A stretch of DNA of 64,000 bases, taken from assembly GCF_023635005.1 (NCBI RefSeq), contig NZ_JAMLJM010000001.1:62001-126000 (forward strand), read 5' to 3'. The DNA is from Flavobacterium luminosum. GTDB lineage: Bacteria > Bacteroidota > Bacteroidia > Flavobacteriales > Flavobacteriaceae. Of the stretch, positions 24,865 through 32,506 are shown piece by piece; the stretch's first letter is position 1, and the number at the start of each line of letters is the position of its first letter. Position numbers and translations under genes: made by a program. Under the pieces are notes generated by a model that saw nothing but the letters and a program-made list of their open reading frames with translations, had not been told where the DNA came from and did not search any database.

Positions 24865-25407
24865 TTAACTTTCTTGTAAATGCTTTAAAATATAATGAAT
24901 TCGATCTTCCACAGTACCTGTTGGCACTTCGGTTAGGTTATAACCGTATTTAGCATAGGTACTTTTAAGATGATCGTAGATTACTTTTGCCTGTTCGAAG
25001 TTTTCATAGCGAGCTTCATCGCTTTCGTATATCTCTTCCCAAGGTGGTAAGACAAAAACTTTAGAATAACGGCATTCTTGGCAAGAATGGTCAAAATGAT
25101 CCGGGTAATCATCACCAATAAAATGCATATAAGCCAAAATATCTGGAACCCCTCGGTCGATAAAAACTAAAGAACTAGATTCTTGAAGAGCGTTTTGATA
25201 CTGCTTTAACCTTCCATCCAATAACATTTGACTGAATAAGAGAGGCTCTGTTAAAAACAACTGGTCTACTCCTTGTCTTTTTGCCTCCAAAGTTACTTCA
25301 CGCGATATTTCAGGATAACACGAGTATCCTTTTTCGATTAACGCATCGATTATTGTAGATTTACCGGTACCGGGACCGCCAGTGATAACAATTATTTCTT
25401 TTTTCAA
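24865..25407 (-). CDS. AAA_28-type P-loop ATPase/kinase
   Basis: A P-loop protein with Walker A GGPGTGKST near the N-terminus and FIDRGVPDILAYMHF as the Walker B-like segment, as in the AAA_28 (NadR/Ttd14-like) group. A TTG start at 25426-25428 would place the start codon inside a minus-strand TAAGTTTG -7 box (25426-25433), so the TTG at 25405-25407 (MKKEIIVITGG, 180 residues) is preferred; the leader would be about 12 bases. No ATG is available. Substrate unknown; small-molecule kinases of this group phosphorylate nucleosides or lipids. Confidence 0.65.
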   Translation of the reverse strand: MKKEIIVITGGPGTGKSTIIDALIEKGYSCYPEISREVTLEAKRQGVDQLFLTEPLLFSQMLLDGRLKQYQNALQESSSLVFIDRGVPDILAYMHFIGDDYPDHFDHSCQECRYSKVFVLPPWEEIYESDEARYENFEQAKVIYDHLKSTYAKYGYNLTEVPTGTVEDRIHYILKHLQES

Positions 25408-25516
25408 AACCCGAATTTCAGGGTGCAAACTTAAATAAACTATTTGGTTTTTGAAAATTGAATTAAAATATTAGCATTTCAAATCCACAGAAACAACTTA
25501 GTTACGTCAAAAAACG

Positions 25517-25524
25517 TATATTTG
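25517..25524 (+). promoter_or_regulatory. -7 box for DUF493/DUF4290/murA
   Basis: TATATTTG, exact -7 box, 20-28 bases before the start of the DUF493 gene. No TTG at the expected spacing. Confidence 0.5.
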
Positions 25525-25544
25525 CGTTTATTTTAATGCGGAAG

Positions 25545-25832
25545 ATGGATAAAAAGACTACAGAATTTTACATTCGTTTAAAAGAAGAATTAAATACCGT
25601 TAACAAAGTTTGGCCTTCTAAATATTTATATAAATTTATAGTCCCTACCGATAAGGAAAAGATTCAGACGGTTGAAAAAGCATTTGACTGTATGGGAGCA
25701 ATTATAGATACACGCCAATCTAAAAATGGTAATTTTACCAGTATTTCGGTGGATGTAATCATGCCAAGCGCAGACGAAATCATTAAAAAATACCAAGAAG
25801 TTTCAACTATTGAAGGTATAATCTCATTATAA
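25545..25832 (+). CDS. DUF493 family (YbeD-like) protein
   Basis: A 95-residue protein from ATG 25545 (MDKKTTEFYIRLKEEL); an in-frame ATG at 25536 would add three residues and lies only about 12 bases from the -7 box. The FIVPTDKEKIQTVEKAF, SKNGNFTSISVDVIMPSADEII and C-terminal EGIISL segments match DUF493, whose E. coli member YbeD has an ACT-like alpha-beta fold. Regulatory function is suspected but unproven. Its stop is adjacent to the DUF4290 ATG (25833). Confidence 0.75.
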   Translation: MDKKTTEFYIRLKEELNTVNKVWPSKYLYKFIVPTDKEKIQTVEKAFDCMGAIIDTRQSKNGNFTSISVDVIMPSADEIIKKYQEVSTIEGIISL

Positions 25833-26543
25833 ATGGTTACACAATATACTAAAGAAAACGCCAATGATGTGGTAGAGCATTTGGAATACAATGCGGAAAG
25901 AAAACCGCTAATTATTCCTGAATATGGCAGACATTTGCATAAATTAATCGATCAAGCGGTTGAAATGAAAGACCGTGACGAACGAAATAAATTGGCAAAA
26001 TATATCATTTCGGTAATGGGAAGCATGAACCCACACCTACGTGATGTTCCAGATTTCCAACATAAGTTATGGGATCAGCTATTTATCATGGCAAACTTCG
26101 AATTAGATGTTGATTCACCTTACCCGATTCCTTCTAAAGAGGTGTTGCATCAAAAACCGGAGCCTTTAAAATATCCGCAAAATTTCCCTAAGTATCGTTT
26201 TTATGGTAATAACATTACTTACATGATCCAAAAAGCGAATGAATGGGAAGAAGGAGAAATGAAACAAGCTTTAGTGAGAGTGATTGCTAATCACATGAAA
26301 AAATCCTACTTAAGCTGGAACAAAGACACTGTTACCGATGCTGTAATTTTTGAGCACTTGTATGAACTTTCACAAGGCAAGTTAAATTTAATGAGTACCA
26401 CCGAAGAATTATCGAATACTCAAGATTTAATGCGTACCAACAAACGCATGTCTAACAAAATTCAAACCAATAGCGGTAAACAAAAATTTATTCCGAAAAA
26501 TATCGGAAAAAAACCATTTAATAAAAACCAAAATAAACAATAA
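25833..26543 (+). CDS. DUF4290 domain protein
   Basis: A 236-residue soluble protein with the DUF4290 pattern: DVVEHLEYNAERKPLIIPEYGRHLHKLIDQAV, MNPHLRDVPDFQHKLWDQLFIM and KSYLSWNKDTVTD. The C-terminal 60 residues are Asn/Lys-rich and probably disordered. This family is confined largely to Bacteroidota and of unknown role. It directly follows DUF493 and precedes murA by 59 bases, an order that suggests an envelope or growth-control function; that is inference. Confidence 0.75.
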   Translation: MVTQYTKENANDVVEHLEYNAERKPLIIPEYGRHLHKLIDQAVEMKDRDERNKLAKYIISVMGSMNPHLRDVPDFQHKLWDQLFIMANFELDVDSPYPIPSKEVLHQKPEPLKYPQNFPKYRFYGNNITYMIQKANEWEEGEMKQALVRVIANHMKKSYLSWNKDTVTDAVIFEHLYELSQGKLNLMSTTEELSNTQDLMRTNKRMSNKIQTNSGKQKFIPKNIGKKPFNKNQNKQ

Positions 26544-26602
26544 AGTTTAATTAGATTAGGTCATATTGTAACCAAATTCTAATTCAAAATTTAAATATAC
26601 GC

Positions 26603-27913
26603 ATGGGTACTTTTAAAATAGAAGGAGGAAAACCTCTTAAAGGAGATGTATATCCGCAAGGAGCAAAAAACGAGGCATTACAAGTATTATGTCCCGTGTT
26701 ATTAACATCGGAAAAAGTAAGAATTACTAATATTCCAGACATCATTGATGTTAACAAACTTATTGTTCTTTTAGGAAACTTAGGGGTAAAAATCCAAAAA
26801 AATGGTCCTGGAGACTACACGTTCCAAGCAGACGAAGTTAATATAGATTATCTTAAAACCGAAGCCTTTAAAAAAGAAGGAGGAAGCCTAAGGGGATCAA
26901 TCATGATTGTAGGTCCTTTATTAGCTCGATTTGGTTGCGGTTATATTCCAAAACCGGGAGGAGACAAAATTGGCCGTCGTCGTTTAGACACCCATTTCGA
27001 AGGTTTCATCAATTTGGGAGCAAAATTTAGATACGAAAGAGAAGATCACTTTTACGGTGTTGAAGTCGATGGACGTCTAAAAGGAACCTACATGCTTTTA
27101 GATGAAGCATCGGTGACAGGAACCGCAAACATTGTTATGGCTGCTGTTCTTGCTGAAGGTGTAACAACCATCTACAATGCGGCATGCGAACCTTATCTGC
27201 AACAATTATGTAAGATGCTAAACGCAATGGGTGCCAAAATCACCGGGGTTGGATCTAACCTATTAACAATTGAAGGAGTTGAAAGCCTTGGAGGTTGCGA
27301 ACACAGAATCTTACCAGACATGATCGAAATAGGTTCATGGATTGGTTTGGCGGCAATGACCCGTAGCGAAATTACCATCAAAAATGTGTCTTGGGAAAAC
27401 TTGGGAATTATTCCAAATGTATTCCGAAAATTAGGAATTACTCTTGAAAAGAGAAATGATGATATCTACATTCCAGCTCATAATGATGGTTATGAAATTA
27501 AAACCGACATTGATGGCTCTATTTTAACTATTGCCGATGCGCCATGGCCAGGATTTACTCCAGATTTATTGAGCATTGTTTTAGTTGTAGCGACTCAAGC
27601 CAAAGGAGATGTACTTATTCACCAAAAAATGTTCGAAAGTCGTTTATTCTTCGTGGACAAATTGATTGACATGGGAGCTAAAATTTTATTGTGCGACCCG
27701 CATCGCGCGGTGGTAATGGGACATAATTTCCAATCGCAGTTAAAAGCAACCACAATGAGTTCTCCGGATATTAGAGCGGGTATTTCTTTATTAATTGCTG
27801 CATTGACCGCTAAAGGTACAAGCACTATTCAGAATATTGAACAAATTGATAGAGGATACGAACGCATTGACGAACGTTTGAGAGCTTTAGGCGCAAACAT
27901 TGTTAGAGCTTAA
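26603..27913 (+). CDS. murA: UDP-N-acetylglucosamine 1-carboxyvinyltransferase MurA
   Basis: A 436-residue enolpyruvyl transferase that transfers PEP to UDP-GlcNAc in the first committed step of peptidoglycan synthesis. The N-terminal GAKNEALQVLCPVLLT, the active-site loop PKPGGDKIGRRRLDTH and the late SPDIRAGISLLIAAL are typical. In the loop the residue equivalent to E. coli Cys115 is Asp121 (codon GAC 26963-26965). This replacement is known in Mycobacterium tuberculosis and Chlamydia MurA, where it keeps activity but removes the fosfomycin target. Third gene of the DUF493 operon, with its own terminator. Confidence 0.95.
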   Translation: MGTFKIEGGKPLKGDVYPQGAKNEALQVLCPVLLTSEKVRITNIPDIIDVNKLIVLLGNLGVKIQKNGPGDYTFQADEVNIDYLKTEAFKKEGGSLRGSIMIVGPLLARFGCGYIPKPGGDKIGRRRLDTHFEGFINLGAKFRYEREDHFYGVEVDGRLKGTYMLLDEASVTGTANIVMAAVLAEGVTTIYNAACEPYLQQLCKMLNAMGAKITGVGSNLLTIEGVESLGGCEHRILPDMIEIGSWIGLAAMTRSEITIKNVSWENLGIIPNVFRKLGITLEKRNDDIYIPAHNDGYEIKTDIDGSILTIADAPWPGFTPDLLSIVLVVATQAKGDVLIHQKMFESRLFFVDKLIDMGAKILLCDPHRAVVMGHNFQSQLKATTMSSPDIRAGISLLIAALTAKGTSTIQNIEQIDRGYERIDERLRALGANIVRA

Positions 27914-27938
27914 TTATAATTAAATGTATTAGTATAAG

Positions 27939-27980
27939 ATTCCAAATTCCAGTTTTTACCGACTTGGAATTTGGAATTTT
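27939..27980 (+). terminator. murA terminator
   Basis: Perfect 13-bp stem (27939-27951 / 27965-27977) with a 13-base loop that extends slightly, followed by TTTT. Confidence 0.8.
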
Positions 27981-27999
27981 ACTTTTAAAACCCAATCCA

Positions 28000-28770
28000 A
28001 TGGAAACCTACATTATCATTTTTCTTTGCATGGCCTCATTTTTGGCAGGATTTATCGATGCTATTGCCGGTGGTGGCGGATTAATACAAACCCCTGTAGC
28101 CTTAATTTTATTACCTCACCAGCCCGTATCAAATCTTATGGGAACGTTAAAAATACCGGGATTTACAGGAACTAGTATTGCTTCTTTGCAATATTTGAAA
28201 AAAGTAGAAATGAACTGGAAACTATTACTGATTATGGCTTTTTTTTCTGGTTTGGCTGCTTTTTTAGGAAGTCATATTCTAACTCTAGTGAGTAATGACT
28301 TCATGAAACCTTTACTCTTTATAGTTCTGATCGGAGTAGCGATTTATACTTTTCTGAAAAAAGATTTTGGAACCCACCAACCCAAAGAACTTTCCGAAAA
28401 CAAGATGATCTTTCTAGGAATCTTCATTAGCACTGTCATAGGGTTCTATGATGGATTCATTGGTCCGGGTACTGGAAGTTTCTTAATTTTGGCCTTCATC
28501 TCTCTCCTAGGGTTTGATTTTTTACATTCCTCAGCCAATGCCAAGTTAGTCAATTTGGCTTCCAATGTAGGCTCTTTGACCCTATTCATCATCAAAGGGA
28601 AAATCATCTGGTTGATTGCCTTACCGATGGCAGTGTGCAACGGATTGGGTGGATGGCTAGGAGCCAAATTAGCCATCAAAAAAGGAAATCAGTTCATTCG
28701 AATCTTCTTCCTGATTGTAGTAATAGGTACTTTAATCCGATTGAGTTACGATATTTTCTTTAAAAGTTAG
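28000..28770 (+). CDS. TSUP/TauE-SafE family membrane permease
   Basis: A 256-residue integral membrane protein with about eight hydrophobic helices. ATG 28000 (METYIIIFLCMASFLAGF) is preferred over a TTG at 27964 because the latter sits in the murA terminator stem. GFIDAIAGGGGLIQTPVALI near the start and FIGPGTGSFLILAF after the mid-point are the repeated glycine-rich motifs of TSUP permeases. These export or import small organosulfur or carboxylate anions (sulfite, taurine-derived). Substrate unknown. Its 3' end overlaps convergent aroQ by four bases. Confidence 0.85.
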   Translation: METYIIIFLCMASFLAGFIDAIAGGGGLIQTPVALILLPHQPVSNLMGTLKIPGFTGTSIASLQYLKKVEMNWKLLLIMAFFSGLAAFLGSHILTLVSNDFMKPLLFIVLIGVAIYTFLKKDFGTHQPKELSENKMIFLGIFISTVIGFYDGFIGPGTGSFLILAFISLLGFDFLHSSANAKLVNLASNVGSLTLFIIKGKIIWLIALPMAVCNGLGGWLGAKLAIKKGNQFIRIFFLIVVIGTLIRLSYDIFFKS

Positions 28771-29180
28771 AAAAAAGATTGAATGGCTAAATCATAACTT
28801 TGTAAGCCAAAACCAATAATCACGCCCTTGGCTTGCGGGGAAATATACGATTGATGGCGAAAACTTTCTCTTGAAAACGTATTGGATATATGCACTTCCA
28901 CCACAGGCGTTTGAATGGCTTTTATACAGTCACCAATCCCTACAGAAGTATGGGTATATGCTCCTGCATTAAGCACAATTCCGTCATAACTAAATCCAAC
29001 CTCTTGTAACTTATCGATTAACTCTCCTTCAATATTACTCTGATAATATTCTAACACTACACCTGAAAATTTCGATTGTAAAGTTCTGAAATACGATTCG
29101 AAATTTTGATTACCGTAAATTTCAGGTTCACGTTTTCCTAGTAAATTAAGATTAGGCCCGTTAATGATTAAGATTTTCAT
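28767..29180 (-). CDS. aroQ: 3-dehydroquinate dehydratase, type II
   Basis: From the ATG at 29178-29180, 137 residues, the usual length of type II enzymes; an upstream frame continuing to 29240 lies in the neighbouring terminator. MKILIINGPNLNLLGKREPEIYG carries the N-terminal catalytic loop (Arg, Tyr). NAGAYTHTSVG and the His-containing VEVHISN follow. It removes water from 3-dehydroquinate in the shikimate pathway as a dodecamer. Confidence 0.93.
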   Translation of the reverse strand: MKILIINGPNLNLLGKREPEIYGNQNFESYFRTLQSKFSGVVLEYYQSNIEGELIDKLQEVGFSYDGIVLNAGAYTHTSVGIGDCIKAIQTPVVEVHISNTFSRESFRHQSYISPQAKGVIIGFGLQSYDLAIQSFF

Positions 29181-29202
29181 GCTGTTGATTTTTGGTAAAA
29201 AT

Positions 29203-29231
29203 AAAAAAACCATTCGTATTTCAGAATGGTT
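29203..29231 (-). terminator. Terminator of the minus-strand beta-barrel gene
   Basis: Stem 29208-29215 / 29224-29231 with an 8-base loop, followed on the minus strand by a T-run. Confidence 0.8.
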
Positions 29232-29252
29232 AGTCTTCAATATTATATTAAT

Positions 29253-29792
29253 TTAAAACACAAATCCTACGGATAACTGTCCTACGGAGTTTTTTGCATC
29301 AGCATTTTTAGAAATCTCAGTTAATCCCAAAACATATCTTCCTTGAATAAAGATTTTTTCAGTTACATTCACTGTTAAACCACCAACTCCCGCAAAATCA
29401 AACTCGTTAATATCGGTATCAAAATCGACATCTTTTGAAAGTAAATAAGAGAATTGAGGACCTAAATCTAAACTCACTGTTTTCCCCATGTGTATACGAG
29501 CCATTAATGGAAGAGAAACGTATCCCAATTTTGCTTTTACCTCTTCACTCAAATTATCATATGAAGCCCCTTGCGTCGAGTACATAATTTCCGGTTGTAC
29601 GGAGAAAGAATCTCCTAATTTTATCTGCGCGCTCAATCCCGCATGATAACTCGTAATTGCATCTGTTTGTAAGTCGGAACCAGAAAAATTCGCATAATTA
29701 GCTCCGGCTTTAATTCCTATTTTTAACAACTGAGCCTGACCGATAGTGGAGCATGCCACTACCAACAATCCTGTAAAAATCCATTTTTTCAT
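29253..29792 (-). CDS. Small outer-membrane beta-barrel (porin family) protein
   Basis: From ATG 29790-29792, 179 residues with signal peptide MKKWIFTGLLVVACSTIGQAQ. This start is preferred over the one at 29900, which adds a Lys/Asn/Tyr-rich segment without a signal. The mature part is a run of alternating beta strands (LLKIGIKAGANYANFSG, AGLSAQIKLGDSFSVQPEI, YVSLPLMARIHM) ending in the aromatic VGFVF, as in the OMP_b-brl_2/PorT group. Function unknown. A TAAATTTG box at 29873-29880 on the minus strand is its likely -7 element. Confidence 0.8.
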   Translation of the reverse strand: MKKWIFTGLLVVACSTIGQAQLLKIGIKAGANYANFSGSDLQTDAITSYHAGLSAQIKLGDSFSVQPEIMYSTQGASYDNLSEEVKAKLGYVSLPLMARIHMGKTVSLDLGPQFSYLLSKDVDFDTDINEFDFAGVGGLTVNVTEKIFIQGRYVLGLTEISKNADAKNSVGQLSVGFVF

Positions 29793-29923
29793 AACACTTG
29801 TTTTTAACAACCTTAACGAAAATAATGCCGAAAAAGTATTTTTATTGTATTTGATAAGGTAAAATTGACTTTCAAATTTAATTTTAACATAAAAAATCAT
29901 TCAGAAAAATATTTACTCTTAAA

Positions 29924-29952
29924 AAAATCACCTCCTTAATTTTGGTGATTTT
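29924..29952. other. Hairpin between divergent beta-barrel genes
   Basis: Perfect 9-bp stem (29924-29932 / 29944-29952) flanked by A and T tracts, so it looks like a terminator on both strands, in a place where neither flanking gene needs one. The rest of the 291-base divergent gap holds promoter boxes only. Confidence 0.45.
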
Positions 29953-30006
29953 ATCGATAAAATACCAATTATTTCGATGTATGACAATACCTGTTAAAAT
30001 TGTTAA

Positions 30007-30014
30007 TAACTTTG
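30007..30014 (+). promoter_or_regulatory. -7 box of the 30084 beta-barrel gene
   Basis: TAACTTTG, exact TAnnTTTG, 69 bases before the ATG. No -33 TTG at normal spacing. Confidence 0.4.
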
Positions 30015-30083
30015 AAACAAGCTACACATCAAAGTCCTGAATTTTAGTATTTTAGCAGTACAATTTTAATATAAAAACAGACT

Positions 30084-30674
30084 ATGAAAAAATTATTATT
30101 AACTGCAGCTGCAGTATTTGCATTTGGTTTTGCGAATGCACAAGATGTTAAATTTGGTGTTAAAGCTGGTTTAAACTTAGGAACTCTAACAGGAGATCTT
30201 GAAAATGCTTTTGTAAACTCAGACATGAAAATGAGAACATCATTTAATGCTGGAGGTTTTGCAGAAATAAAATTATCTGATAAATTTGCAATACAACCAG
30301 AAATTTTATACTCTGTTGAAGGTGGTAAACAAGACGTTAGTGGTGAAAGTGAAAAATTGATTTGGGATTTAGCTTATGTTAATATTCCAGTTATGGCAAA
30401 GTTTTATCCAATTGAAAAATTAAGCATCGAAGCTGGACCTCAAATCGGATTTCTAACAAAAGCTGAAGCTACTTTCGACGGTGAGACTGTTGCAGATTTT
30501 AAAGACGATTCAAAATCTACTGCAATCTCTTTAAACTTAGGTGCTGGTTATGATTTTACTAAAAATATTTTTGGTAGTATCAGATACAATTTAGGAATGA
30601 CTAACATTATCGATGAGAATGATTTCGATTCAAAAAGTAATGTTTTATCTTTATCTGTTGGATACAAATTCTAA
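30084..30674 (+). CDS. Small outer-membrane beta-barrel (porin family) protein
   Basis: A 196-residue protein with signal peptide MKKLLLTAAAVFAFGFANAQ, then beta-strand repeats (VKFGVKAGLNLGTLTG, FNAGGFAEIKLSDKFAIQPEI, AYVNIPVMAKFYP) and a C-terminal LSLSVGYKF. It resembles the minus-strand neighbour at 29253 in its body (IQPEILYS versus VQPEIMYS) but has almost the same leader as the gene at 30856. It is probably an OmpA-like or PorT-like barrel. Function unknown. Confidence 0.85.
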   Translation: MKKLLLTAAAVFAFGFANAQDVKFGVKAGLNLGTLTGDLENAFVNSDMKMRTSFNAGGFAEIKLSDKFAIQPEILYSVEGGKQDVSGESEKLIWDLAYVNIPVMAKFYPIEKLSIEAGPQIGFLTKAEATFDGETVADFKDDSKSTAISLNLGAGYDFTKNIFGSIRYNLGMTNIIDENDFDSKSNVLSLSVGYKF

Positions 30675-30699
30675 TTAGAAATATTTCACAATGTATTAA

Positions 30700-30728
30700 A
30701 GGCTACCCAAAAGGTGGCCTTTTTTTTA
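30700..30728 (+). terminator. Terminator after the 30084 gene
   Basis: Eight-bp stem (30700-30707 / 30713-30720, one G-U type pair) with a 5-base loop and a T-run. Confidence 0.85.
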
Positions 30729-30819
30729 TCTAGAAAAGTTATAAACCTAACTAATTAAAAACACCTTAAAAATGTTAATAACTTTCTATTCCAAAAAATT
30801 ATAAATTCAAGATCTTTTA

Positions 30820-30827
30820 TACTTTTG
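30820..30827 (+). promoter_or_regulatory. -7 box of the 30856 beta-barrel gene
   Basis: TACTTTTG, exact TAnnTTTG, 28 bases before the ATG. Confidence 0.45.
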
Positions 30828-30855
30828 CGGAAATTTATTTAACAATAATAAACTT

Positions 30856-31482
30856 ATGAAAAAATTATTATTCACTGCTGTTGCAGTATTTGCATTTGGT
30901 TTTGTTAATGCGCAAGAATCTTCTGCAGAAGGTTTCGGAAAAGGTAGTATGTTTTTATCAGGTACTGTTTCATTTGGTACAAATGATTTAAAATCGTTAG
31001 ATGCAAAAGAAACTTCTTTTGTAGTAGCTCCAAAATTTGGTTATTTTGTTTCAGAAAATATTGCAGTTGGAGTAGGATTAGGATTTGGCAACTCTCAAAT
31101 CAAAGCAAACAGTAACAATCAAAAAATAGAAAACAAAACAACTTCTTTTGGTGCTTTTGGTAGATATTATTTGAAAACTTCAAAATTTGCTCCGTTTGCT
31201 GAATTAAATGTAAACTATGCAAATACTAATACTGAGTATGTTAGATTTTTAGGACAAGTAGCTCCTATTGGTGTTAACTCTCCAGATATTATCACTTTCT
31301 CTGCTAATGTAGCACCAGGTTTCAACTATTTCATTTCTGACAACTTTGCATTAGAAACTTCAGTTGGAATTATTGGTTATTCAAATTCAAAAATGGATGT
31401 AAGCGGAGCTAAAGCTGACAGCGGATTCAATATTGGTTTAGATTTAACTAATATCAACTTTGGTTTAGTTTACAAATTCTAA
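30856..31482 (+). CDS. Outer-membrane beta-barrel protein
   Basis: A 208-residue protein with signal peptide MKKLLFTAVAVFAFGFVNAQ, nearly identical to that of the 30084 gene at both DNA and protein level, but with an unrelated-looking barrel (GSMFLSGTVSFGTND, FGYFVSENIAVGVGLGFG, TSFGAFGRYYL, INFGLVYKF). The strands and the final aromatic residue show an eight-to-ten-stranded barrel. Monocistronic, with promoter and terminator. Function unknown. Confidence 0.85.
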   Translation: MKKLLFTAVAVFAFGFVNAQESSAEGFGKGSMFLSGTVSFGTNDLKSLDAKETSFVVAPKFGYFVSENIAVGVGLGFGNSQIKANSNNQKIENKTTSFGAFGRYYLKTSKFAPFAELNVNYANTNTEYVRFLGQVAPIGVNSPDIITFSANVAPGFNYFISDNFALETSVGIIGYSNSKMDVSGAKADSGFNIGLDLTNINFGLVYKF

Positions 31483-31503
31483 TTTGTACATACAAAACAA
31501 ACG

Positions 31504-31530
31504 AAATCCCGATTTTTTCGGGATTTTTTT
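31504..31530 (+). terminator. Terminator after the 30856 gene
   Basis: Perfect 9-bp stem (31504-31512 / 31518-31526) with a T-run. Confidence 0.85.
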
Positions 31531-31558
31531 ATGCCTATCTTTTTCTTAACTTGCCCCT

Positions 31559-32461
31559 ATGAATTGGAGTAGTTACATTAAAAACTTTGAAGCCTATTTA
31601 AAAATCGAGCGGGGATTATCTAAAAACTCCATTGAAAGTTATGTATTAGATGTAGAAAAACTTCAACACTACCTCATCGACAATGCTATCGAGGTATCAC
31701 CGCTAAATATAAAAGAAGAAACCTTACAAGAGTTTATTTACCATACCTCAAAACAAATCAACCCCAGAAGTCAAGCACGTTTGTTGTCGGGACTGAAAAG
31801 TTTTTTTAATTACCTCATCTTTGAAGAGTATCGCCAGGATAATCCTCTAGAACTAATTGAAGCACCTCGTTTGGGAAGAAAATTACCGGACACGCTCAGT
31901 ATTAAAGACATCGACAATCTTATTGGCGCCGTAGATCTTAGCACTAATGAAGGAGAGCGCAACCGCGCCATGCTCGAAACTTTATACGGATGCGGCTTAC
32001 GGGTTTCGGAACTTGTTACTCTTAAAATTTCCGATTTGTTTTTTGACGAAGGTTTTATCAAAGTAACCGGAAAAGGAAACAAACAACGATTTATTCCCAT
32101 AAGTCCGTTAACTCAAAAATATATAACGATCTATAAAAATGAAGTGCGGAGACATCTCCCGATACAAAAAGAATTTAGCGATACATTGTTTTTAAATCGA
32201 AGGGGAAAACAATTATCTAGAGCGATGGTTTTTACGATTATCAAAGATTTAGCCAAGAAAATCAACCTCAACAAGAACATTAGTCCACATACTTTCAGGC
32301 ATTCCTTCGCTACCCATTTATTAGAGAATGGTGCCGATTTGCGTTCCATTCAACTCATGCTCGGTCACGAATCTATAACCACTACAGAAATATATATGCA
32401 CGTAGACAGAAAACATTTGAACCAAGTCATGCAGACCTTTCATCCCAGAAACAAAAAATAA
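31559..32461 (+). CDS. xerD: Tyrosine recombinase XerD
   Basis: A 300-residue tyrosine recombinase. The N-terminal SAM-like core-binding domain (GLSKNSIESYVLDVEKLQHYL) is followed by a catalytic domain with CGLRVSEL (Arg near 146), the Lys hairpin GKGNKQRFIPI, HTFRHSFATHLLENG and the nucleophile Tyr near 279 in TTEIYMHVD. The length and GHESITTTEIY motif fit XerD, which with XerC resolves chromosome dimers at dif. No dif-like site was recognised near it. It stands alone between terminators. Confidence 0.88.
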   Translation: MNWSSYIKNFEAYLKIERGLSKNSIESYVLDVEKLQHYLIDNAIEVSPLNIKEETLQEFIYHTSKQINPRSQARLLSGLKSFFNYLIFEEYRQDNPLELIEAPRLGRKLPDTLSIKDIDNLIGAVDLSTNEGERNRAMLETLYGCGLRVSELVTLKISDLFFDEGFIKVTGKGNKQRFIPISPLTQKYITIYKNEVRRHLPIQKEFSDTLFLNRRGKQLSRAMVFTIIKDLAKKINLNKNISPHTFRHSFATHLLENGADLRSIQLMLGHESITTTEIYMHVDRKHLNQVMQTFHPRNKK

Positions 32462-32462
32462 A

Positions 32463-32497
32463 CACCAATACATGATTAAAATTTTCATGTATTGGTG
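32463..32497. terminator. Convergent xerD/hisS hairpin
   Basis: Perfect 13-bp stem (32463-32475 / 32485-32497) with a 9-base loop, between two convergent stop codons. It lacks a clean T-run on either side, so its terminator role is likely but not certain. Confidence 0.6.
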
Positions 32498-32506
32498 ATG
32501 CATTAT

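Noticed and set aside
31559-32461. xerD as the integrase of a mobile element.
   Set aside because: The length, motifs and housekeeping neighbours fit chromosomal XerD, and no att repeats, phage genes or transposition genes were seen nearby.
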